Below the pieces are notes generated by a model. The model was not told the DNA's origin, did no database searches, and saw nothing but the letters and a program-made list of their open reading frames with translations. A stretch of DNA of 64,000 nucleotides. Source: Ancylobacter radicis (GTDB lineage Bacteria; Pseudomonadota; Alphaproteobacteria; Rhizobiales; Xanthobacteraceae). Shown piece after piece: positions 7,977 to 14,911 of the stretch. The stretch covers positions 434,001-498,000 of the forward strand of contig NZ_JAHCQH010000014.1 in NCBI RefSeq assembly GCF_018449475.1, written 5' to 3'. Numbering within the stretch: position 1 is the first letter of the stretch; every line of letters starts with the position of its first letter. Position numbers and translations under genes: made by a program.

Positions 7977-8687
7977 CTATCGCCAATAGGCGACGGTGAG
8001 GCGTTGCGCGTCGCCGATCCCGGACGCTTCCCAGTGCTTTTTCAGACGTCGGGCGCAATCGGCATGTGCGCCGGCCCAGGCAAATACGGTGGCGCCTGCT
8101 GGTGGCACGAGGGCCGAGACCGCAACGAAAAGCCGGTCACCGACGGTCTCTCCGCGGCCGGGATGAACCCAGCGGACGAGAATGCCGGGAGGGTGAGAAA
8201 ACCCGATCCGTTCCTCCCGCGTCCCCACGCTCAGCACGGCGATGCCAACCGCCGAGACCGGCAGGGCCTCGACAATCCGTGAAATTGCCGGCAGGGCCGT
8301 CTCGTCGCCGGCGAAGATGTGCCAGTCGGCCGCGCCGACAGGACGCCCCACCGGTCCGGCGATCTCGCATGTGGCACCGGCCTGCGCCTGTGCCACCCAG
8401 CCGCAGGCCGGCCCCGGCGTGTCATGCAGAAAGAAGTCGATGTCCATCTCGCCAGCATCCGCATTGATCCGCCGGATCGTGTAGAGGCGCGTCGCCCGGC
8501 ATTCGCCCTCTCCGATCGACAGCCTCACATGCAATTGCCGGGGCGCATCGAAGGGCGTGAGATCGGCGCCGCTCAGGGTGATGCGACGCATCCGTCGCGA
8601 GAGGTCCGCGACGCGCACGACTGTCATCGTCCGCCGCGCGAGACCGGCGTCGCAAACAGTGATCACATCGGGGGATGCCGCCGTCAT
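7977..8687 (-). CDS. Siderophore-interacting protein (FAD-dependent ferric-siderophore reductase)
   Basis: This 236-residue cytoplasmic flavoprotein of the SIP/ViuB family reduces imported ferric siderophores and so releases Fe2+. The N-terminal FAD-binding barrel carries the RLYTIRR motif followed by MDIDFFLH. The C-terminal NAD(P)H-side domain contains FAGDETALPAI and VFAWAGAHAD, and the chain ends with the family-typical AYWR. It overlaps the end of the fused permease gene by 4 bp and is the last gene of the iron operon, which runs right to left from the receptor at 13.7 kb. Confidence 0.9.
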   Translation of the reverse strand: MTAASPDVITVCDAGLARRTMTVVRVADLSRRMRRITLSGADLTPFDAPRQLHVRLSIGEGECRATRLYTIRRINADAGEMDIDFFLHDTPGPACGWVAQAQAGATCEIAGPVGRPVGAADWHIFAGDETALPAISRIVEALPVSAVGIAVLSVGTREERIGFSHPPGILVRWVHPGRGETVGDRLFVAVSALVPPAGATVFAWAGAHADCARRLKKHWEASGIGDAQRLTVAYWR

Positions 8688-10657
8688 CGCCGAGCCAGCA
8701 TGTAAAGAAGATAGGGCGTGCCGATGAGCGAAGCGAACAGGCCGATCGGCATCTGGTAGGGGTAGAAGGCGAGCCGTGAAGCGAGGTCGGCTACGCCCAT
8801 CAGCAAGGCTCCGAGCGCCGCCGAGATCGCCACCAGGCTCCTCGCATCGGCTGCGCCCGTATGGCGGGCGATGTGCGGCGCCATCAGGCCGACAAAGCTC
8901 ACAGGCCCGAGGGTCAGCGCGGCAGCGCCTGTCAGCAACGCGGCAAGAGTGAGCAGGACCAGTCGCGTCCGTATCATGGCAAGGCCGAGCGCCGCCGGCA
9001 TCTCACTCCCGAGGGACAGCAGGTCGAGCCATCGCGACAGCAGCAATGCCGGGAAGATGAGGACGACGGCGAGAACAGCTGTCACCACGGCAATCGCAGG
9101 ATCGACATGCGCCGTCGCGCCGGTGAGCCAGGCGAGGATCATCCCCGCCTCCATGCCTCCGCGCGTCATCAGAATCGTCAATGCGGCGCCGCAGAAGGAA
9201 CCCAGGGCGACGCCCGCGAGCAGCATGCGGTTGCCCTCGAAGGCGCCTCCGCGAGCCGCGACGATCAGGACGGCGAAGCCGAGGATCGCGCCCAGCGTCG
9301 CGCCGGCGATCTGTCCCGCCAGCCCCATCGCGGGGGCGGCAAAGACGCTGATCGCCATGGCCAGGATCGCCGCCGAACTCACCCCGAGCACTTCCGGGCT
9401 CGCCAGGGGATTCGACGTCATGCGCTGAAGGAGGCAACCCGCGGTCGCCAGCATGGCGCCGCCGGCCATCGCGGCAACGAGCCTCGGCGCGCGCCAGGGA
9501 AGCAGCGTTGCGACCGTCGAGAGAGAATCGAACCCGATGTCGATCTCGCTCCGCCCGACCAGCAGCGCCAATGCCGTGACAAGGGCGAGGCTGCCGAGAA
9601 TGGCCGGAAACAGCTGGCGGCGCGACGATTCCGTCAATCCATCCGCCCGCAAATCCGGACGCGCCGCGCGCAGCCGGCTGGATAGCCAGAACAGCACCGG
9701 TCCGGCAAACAGCGCGGTAACCGCGCCGGTTGGCATGTCGAAGCGGCTGGCCCGATCGATCGCCTGCACGAGGCCGTCGGTGACGCTCAGCATCAGGGCG
9801 CCCAGAAGCGGCGACAGCGGCAGGACAAGGCGTACCGTCCGCGCTCCCATGAGCCGCGCGAGATTTGGCGCAGCGAGACCGACAAAGCCGATCACGCCGA
9901 CCTGCGAGACGACAGCCGCCGAAAGAGCCACGGCGAGAACGAGTATGGCGAGCCGTACAGCTGATACCGATAGTCCCAGCGCACGCGCCCCCTGATCATC
10001 GAGTGTCAGCAGGGTCAGCGCGCGCACGAACAGCATCGAGATAACGAAGGCCGGTACGAAGCGCACGGCAAGATCGAGCGGCGGCATCCAGTTCTGTTGT
10101 GCGAGCGAGCCGCCGCCCCAGAGAAACAGGGAGGTCAGATACTGGCCGCTGTAGAGGATGATGGTGGCCGTGAGCGAGGCACAGAGCAGCCCCACCATCA
10201 TGCCCGCCACCACCACGGTCGCCGGCTCGAAGGAGCGTCGCCAGGACAGGCCAAGAACGATGAAGACGGCGACCAGCCCACCCGCGAAGGCAACGCTCTC
10301 GCGCGGAAAGCCGCCGAGTTCGGGGGCGAAAGCTGTCGCGGCGACAATGGCGAGATGGGCGCCGGCGGCTACGCCGAGGCTCGACGGATCGGCAAGCGTG
10401 TTGCGCAACACGATCTGCAGCAGCACCCCTGCCAGCCCGAGGGCCGCCCCCGCCAGAAGTCCGACCAGATAGCGCGGAGCAAGGCTGTGAAGCGCGATCA
10501 GGCCGGCGAACCTGCCGGAAGGGTTCATTGCGGCGATGGAGCCATTCGCGGAAAAAACGTCCACCAGCGACCAGCCAAACAGAGCAAGCGACAGCATGGC
10601 GAGCAGCAGGCACAGCAACAGGATGTGGCGGCGTGAGGCGATGTCGTCAGGCATCAT
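8684..10657 (-). CDS. fhuB: Fe(III)-hydroxamate ABC transporter permease, fused double-domain FhuB type
   Basis: At 657 residues this is twice the size of a single FecCD permease. Two homologous halves can be seen: AAGAHLAIVAATAFAPELGG in the first matches GVSSAAILAMAISVFAAPA in the second, and VGFVGLAAPNLAR matches VSFVGLMAPHIAR. This tandem layout is the mark of FhuB, the inner-membrane channel for hydroxamate siderophores. The start overlaps the fhuD stop (ATGA). The cognate ATPase FhuC is not encoded anywhere in the window, so the complex must recruit an ATPase from elsewhere. Confidence 0.92.
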   Translation of the reverse strand: MMPDDIASRRHILLLCLLLAMLSLALFGWSLVDVFSANGSIAAMNPSGRFAGLIALHSLAPRYLVGLLAGAALGLAGVLLQIVLRNTLADPSSLGVAAGAHLAIVAATAFAPELGGFPRESVAFAGGLVAVFIVLGLSWRRSFEPATVVVAGMMVGLLCASLTATIILYSGQYLTSLFLWGGGSLAQQNWMPPLDLAVRFVPAFVISMLFVRALTLLTLDDQGARALGLSVSAVRLAILVLAVALSAAVVSQVGVIGFVGLAAPNLARLMGARTVRLVLPLSPLLGALMLSVTDGLVQAIDRASRFDMPTGAVTALFAGPVLFWLSSRLRAARPDLRADGLTESSRRQLFPAILGSLALVTALALLVGRSEIDIGFDSLSTVATLLPWRAPRLVAAMAGGAMLATAGCLLQRMTSNPLASPEVLGVSSAAILAMAISVFAAPAMGLAGQIAGATLGAILGFAVLIVAARGGAFEGNRMLLAGVALGSFCGAALTILMTRGGMEAGMILAWLTGATAHVDPAIAVVTAVLAVVLIFPALLLSRWLDLLSLGSEMPAALGLAMIRTRLVLLTLAALLTGAAALTLGPVSFVGLMAPHIARHTGAADARSLVAISAALGALLMGVADLASRLAFYPYQMPIGLFASLIGTPYLLYMLARR

Positions 10658-11565
10658 GCGAGTGCGTTGCCCAGCAGGCGGGCGAGGCGACGCGCGGTCG
10701 GCAGCCCGCCAAACGGATTGACTGGGTCGATGACATGCACCCGGCCTTGGGCGACCGCCGGCAAGGCGTTCCAGAGAGGGCTCTCGGGCAGCACGCGCAG
10801 CGCATCCGATGGAATCGGGCGGACGATGATGATGTCGGCATCGCCCACATTCGCCAACGACACGAGATCGACCGGAGCCTGAGCCGAATACCGTGTCTGG
10901 CCTGCCCAGGCATTGCGTAGGCCGAGGCTGTCGAGCACATGACCCTGCATGCTGTCGGCGCCGAACACTCGAAAATGCCGGGGATCGCCGATATTGATGA
11001 TGCAGAAGGCGTCGCCCCGCCGCCTCGCAAGCCGCTCCCGCTGCGCGCTGATTTCCGCCGCCACCTCGATTATGAGGTTTTCCGCCCTCTCGCCGCTCCC
11101 CGTGAGCCGCCCTAGCTCCCGTGCCGCCTCCATGGCGGGCTCATAGGGCGAACGCCCGCGCTGGTCGATGCGGAAGCTATGGACGGGTGCGATGCGGCTC
11201 AGATTGGATTGATATTTCACGTACCACGGCGCGGAAAGGATCAGGTCCGGAGCGGCGCGCAGAAGTGCCTCATAGTTCAGGCTGCCGCGCAGGCCGAGAT
11301 CAGAGACACCGGGCGGCATGGCGGGCTCGACCACCATCTGGCGATAGAGCCGCAACTCCGCCGCGGCGACCACCTCGACACCCATGGCGATGGCTGTCTC
11401 CAGCATCGCCCAGTCGATCGCAGCGACCCGGACCCTAAGACGCTCCGTGGCGCAGGCGGGCATCCCCACCCCCGCAATTGAGGCGGCAAGGCCCGTACAG
11501 AGCGTTCGCCGGGTGAGGCCGTTCACAACGGATATCCCAAAAGCTGGCCGAGGTCGCGAGGACAT
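10654..11565 (-). CDS. fhuD: Iron-siderophore substrate-binding protein, FhuD type
   Basis: This 303-residue periplasmic binding protein of the FhuD/class III helical-backbone family delivers ferric siderophore to FhuB. A leader with TRRTLCTGLAAS (possible Tat motif) and GMPACA (possible lipobox) precedes the mature domain. PDLILSAPWYVKYQSNLSRI and GDADIIIVRP are typical fold elements. The ATG at 11565 gives the plausible leader; an earlier in-frame start would run into the receptor gene. It starts 23 bp after the receptor stop and overlaps fhuB at its end. The Tat-like leader suggests export in folded form, as for other cofactor-linked proteins, but the motif is not perfect. Confidence 0.88.
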   Translation of the reverse strand: MSSRPRPAFGISVVNGLTRRTLCTGLAASIAGVGMPACATERLRVRVAAIDWAMLETAIAMGVEVVAAAELRLYRQMVVEPAMPPGVSDLGLRGSLNYEALLRAAPDLILSAPWYVKYQSNLSRIAPVHSFRIDQRGRSPYEPAMEAARELGRLTGSGERAENLIIEVAAEISAQRERLARRRGDAFCIINIGDPRHFRVFGADSMQGHVLDSLGLRNAWAGQTRYSAQAPVDLVSLANVGDADIIIVRPIPSDALRVLPESPLWNALPAVAQGRVHVIDPVNPFGGLPTARRLARLLGNALA

Positions 11566-11588
11566 CTGTATTTGCGCACCGGCCGGCG

Positions 11589-13721
11589 TCACCAGCGGTA
11601 GTAGAGACCCGCGCTCACCGTCCGGCCGTAGCCATAGGCGCAGGTCGTCGACGTGTAGCAAGAGGCCAGATAGGTCTCATCCGTCAGGTTCTTGGCGTTG
11701 ACCTGCAACCGCCAGCCATCGAGTTCCGCATATTTCTTGCCGAAATCGTAGGACAGCGCGGCGTCGAACAGCGTCACGTCTGGAAGCTCGATCGTGTTGT
11801 TGGTGTTGTAGCTCGACCCGATATAGCGGACGCCGACGGCACCCGCGAGCCCGTAAAAGGGCGAGCCCGGCTGGACGTCGTAATGCACCCAGAGCGAGGC
11901 CATATCGTCGGGCACGCCGACGGGGACGAGGCCCTCCAGGCCGCTATTGTCCTGCGTGTATTTCGTGTCCAGATGGGTATAGGCGGCGAGGACCGACCAG
12001 CCGTCCTGCAACTGGGCCTTGGCCTCGAACTCGAAGCCGCGCGAGCGCGCCTCGCCGATCTGGACCGAGTAGCCGATATGGGCGAGGTCCGACGTCAGAA
12101 GGTTCTGGCGCGTCAGATCGAAATAGGCCGCGGTGATCAGCAGGTCGGTGCCGGGCGGCTGGTACTTGATGCCCACCTCATATTGCGTTCCCTGTTCAGG
12201 CTCGAAGGCATCGCCGTTGAAATCGGTGCCGGCGATCGGCGTGAAGGATTCGGCGTAGCTCACATAGGGGGCGAGGCCGTTGTCGAAATGGTAGAGCAGG
12301 CCGAAGCGGGTGCTGGGCGCGGAATCGTCCTGCTTTTGCAGCGTGGTGCTGCGGGTCGTGCTTTCCGCCCAGTCCTGGCGGATGGCCAGGGTGGCGATCC
12401 AGTTGCCGATGCGGATCTGGTCCTGGGCATAGAGCCCATACTGGGTACCGTCCACATCGGTGCGGCGCAGGGCCGGCATCACGACCGTCTTGCCGTAGAC
12501 CGGATTGAAGATGTCGATCGAGGGCGCGGTTCCACTGCCCGAATTATAGAAGCCATCATAGGCCTGCGCGTCGAAACCGACGAGCAGGGTGTGGCGCAGC
12601 GCGCCGGTCTCGAACGTCTTCTCGATCTGGTTGTCGAAGGCGAACGAGCTGAGTTCGTCATGGGAATAGGTCACCGAGCGTGACAGCGTTCGGTTGTCGG
12701 CTCCGAGCGAGCGACCATAGACGCCGGCATAGTCGAGTTCGGTGCCGAACCACTGCCCGTTTGCCCGCACCACCAGCGTGTCGTCGACGGCATGCTCGAA
12801 CCGATAGCCGAGCGACGCCTGTGTGCGGTCAAACTGCTCGATATCGGGTTCGCCCGCATTGAAATCCCGAGGAATGACGCCATTCGGATTAAACACGGCC
12901 GAGCCCATCGAGGGCACACCGGCGTAGGAGTTCGCCTCCGGGTCGCGCTGGTAGAAGGCCGTCAGCGTCAGGCTGGTCTGGTCGCTCGGCCTCCAGGTCA
13001 GGGTCGGGGCGACCGCGAAACGCTCCGCCGACGTGTCCTCGATCTGGCCATTGCCGGCACTGCCGACCGCCGCCACGCGGTAGAGCAGCGAGCCGTCCTT
13101 GCTGATGGGGCCGGAGAGATCGGCCACGGCGCGGCGATAGGCGAAGTTGCCGACATCGGCTCCGACCTCGTGATAGGGCTGGGCCAGCGGCATCTTCATG
13201 ATCTGGTTGACCATGCCGCCAGTCGGCGCCTGGCCGTAGAGCACCGAGGTCGGCCCCTTCAGCACGTCGATGCGCTCGAGAAGGTAGGGGTCGATCTGTG
13301 GCGAGACGAAGTTCATCTTCATCAGGCGCAGACCGTTCAGATAGGTCGCGGCGTCGAAACCCCGGATCTTGAACAGGTCGAAACGTGTCGAGATGGCGCC
13401 GCGGCTCTCCGGGATCACGCCCGCGGTGTAGCGCAGCGCCTCGTTCAGCGAGAGCGCGTTCTGCTGCCGAATCTGGTCCGCCGTGATCACCGAGATGCTC
13501 TGCGCGGTCTCGACGATCGGCGTGTTGGTCTTTGTACCCGTCGAGGAGCGTTCGGCGACGAGGCCGTTGACCGGCCCCGTGGGTGTCTGGCCACGGCCTT
13601 CCACGCTGATCGTATCAAGCTCTATGGATGCGTCTTCTTCCGCATATGCCGATGAAATTCCGGCAAATACCACTGAGGCGACCAGAATATTAGACGTATG
13701 GCGGTAAAATGGACTGCGCAT
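11589..13721 (-). CDS. TonB-dependent siderophore receptor
   Basis: This 710-residue outer-membrane receptor imports ferric siderophore using TonB energy. It has a signal peptide (residues 1-27, ending SSAYA), a TonB box-like IELDTISVEG, a plug domain (ETAQSISVITADQIRQQ, LKGPTSVLYGQAPTGGMVN), and a 22-strand barrel ending in the required aromatic residue (AGLYYRW). The plug sequence is close to the ferrichrome/hydroxamate receptor group (FhuA/FoxA). It heads an operon with FhuD, FhuB and the SIP reductase. A divergent LysR gene lies 161 bp away. The ribosome site is weak (AGG close to the ATG). Confidence 0.93.
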   Translation of the reverse strand: MRSPFYRHTSNILVASVVFAGISSAYAEEDASIELDTISVEGRGQTPTGPVNGLVAERSSTGTKTNTPIVETAQSISVITADQIRQQNALSLNEALRYTAGVIPESRGAISTRFDLFKIRGFDAATYLNGLRLMKMNFVSPQIDPYLLERIDVLKGPTSVLYGQAPTGGMVNQIMKMPLAQPYHEVGADVGNFAYRRAVADLSGPISKDGSLLYRVAAVGSAGNGQIEDTSAERFAVAPTLTWRPSDQTSLTLTAFYQRDPEANSYAGVPSMGSAVFNPNGVIPRDFNAGEPDIEQFDRTQASLGYRFEHAVDDTLVVRANGQWFGTELDYAGVYGRSLGADNRTLSRSVTYSHDELSSFAFDNQIEKTFETGALRHTLLVGFDAQAYDGFYNSGSGTAPSIDIFNPVYGKTVVMPALRRTDVDGTQYGLYAQDQIRIGNWIATLAIRQDWAESTTRSTTLQKQDDSAPSTRFGLLYHFDNGLAPYVSYAESFTPIAGTDFNGDAFEPEQGTQYEVGIKYQPPGTDLLITAAYFDLTRQNLLTSDLAHIGYSVQIGEARSRGFEFEAKAQLQDGWSVLAAYTHLDTKYTQDNSGLEGLVPVGVPDDMASLWVHYDVQPGSPFYGLAGAVGVRYIGSSYNTNNTIELPDVTLFDAALSYDFGKKYAELDGWRLQVNAKNLTDETYLASCYTSTTCAYGYGRTVSAGLYYRW

Positions 13722-13820
13722 AACCTGAATCGATCAGAATATTGGAAGGAGAGCCAAGATAGTCATAGCGACCGCCCGCGATCCAATAAGCCAACCTCGC
13801 TAATTTGATAATCCAAGTTT

Positions 13821-13843
13821 ATGATGAAGCCCAAGCCCATCAT
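13821..13843. promoter_or_regulatory. Candidate LysR operator between receptor and LysR gene
   Basis: ATGATG (13821-13826) and CATCAT (13838-13843) form a perfect 6-bp inverted repeat with an 11-nt spacer, matching the T-N11-A layout of LysR-type binding sites. It lies 40 bp upstream of the lysR start and 100 bp upstream of the divergent receptor gene. An AT-rich stretch (13844-13860) follows. No clear Fur box or RirA-type site was seen by eye. Confidence 0.5.
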
Positions 13844-13882
13844 TCTTGATTATAATAATTCCGATCTGGCATCGCTGACATC

Positions 13883-14818
13883 ATGACGCGCGTTTCTGGC
13901 CCGAAGACACAGGAAGCCTTTGAAATCCGGCATTTGCGGTATTTCGTCGTGCTGGCGGAAGAGCAGAATTTTGCCCGAGCGGCGGAACGCCTCGGCATCG
14001 CTCAGCCGGGGCTGAGTCAGCAGATCATGAAGCTTGAGTCGATCGTAAAGACACCGCTGCTCGACCGGACACAGCGCCTGATGAAGCTGACGCTGGCCGG
14101 CGAAGTCTTTCTTGAAGAGGCGCGCAAGACGCTCAACGCGGCGGAGGCGGCGCTCGTCGCCGTGACCAAGGCAGGGCGCGGCGAGACCGGCCGCATTTCG
14201 ATCGGCTACGTCGCCTCCGTTGCCTATGCCGGCGTGCTCACACATTCGATCGCAAGTTTCCGCAAGGCACATCCAGACGTTGAACTACAGCTCGTGGAAA
14301 TGGAAATGGGCGAGCAACTTTCCCGCATCTCCGAGGGGCGGCTTGATTTCGGCTTCATCCGCCCGCCCACACCCCTGCCGCCCAATGTCGTGACGCGCGT
14401 CATACTGAAGGAGCGTCTGGTCGTCGCCCTTCCTGCCGATGACGCACTCGCCAGCGCGGGGGCGCTGGATCTGGTGGATCTCGCCGATCGCGAATTCATT
14501 ACCCCGCGCCAGGCTCCCGATGTTGGCTTTCGTCGCAACACGACGACGGCCTGCGAGGAAGCGGGCATCAGCCCCGTCATCAGACCGATCGGAAGGGACT
14601 TCACGACGATCGCCAGCATGGTCGCCGTCGGACTGGGCATCGCTCTGGTTCCGAAATCGCTCGACTGTCTCAGGCTGCCCGGCGTGCGCTACTGCAATAT
14701 TCGCGGCATCCATACGAGGTCCGAACTCGCGACCGCCCATCGCAAGAGCGAGCTGTCCCCGGCAGTGCGCGCCTTCATCACGCATAATCGGTCCGCGGCC
14801 TACACCGCCGAGGGATGA
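13883..14818 (+). CDS. LysR-family transcriptional regulator (divergent from the siderophore receptor)
   Basis: This 311-residue LysR regulator has a winged helix-turn-helix at about residues 15-75 (RHLRYFVVLAEEQNFARAAE, QPGLSQQI) and a C-terminal periplasmic-binding-protein-like effector domain (RISIGYVASVAYAG, SMVAVGLGIALVPKS). It is transcribed away from the siderophore receptor gene with a T-N11-A dyad between them. It therefore probably controls the uptake operon, perhaps sensing the siderophore or a breakdown product rather than iron itself. That link is inference from position. Confidence 0.9.
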   Translation: MTRVSGPKTQEAFEIRHLRYFVVLAEEQNFARAAERLGIAQPGLSQQIMKLESIVKTPLLDRTQRLMKLTLAGEVFLEEARKTLNAAEAALVAVTKAGRGETGRISIGYVASVAYAGVLTHSIASFRKAHPDVELQLVEMEMGEQLSRISEGRLDFGFIRPPTPLPPNVVTRVILKERLVVALPADDALASAGALDLVDLADREFITPRQAPDVGFRRNTTTACEEAGISPVIRPIGRDFTTIASMVAVGLGIALVPKSLDCLRLPGVRYCNIRGIHTRSELATAHRKSELSPAVRAFITHNRSAAYTAEG

Positions 14819-14911
14819 ATCGGGGGTGAGCAGCCCCCCAAGACAACGCACGCGGTACGAGCAGAGCTACAGCGATCCAAGGCTCCGGCCGCGCAACACG
14901 CGCGGCGCCGT

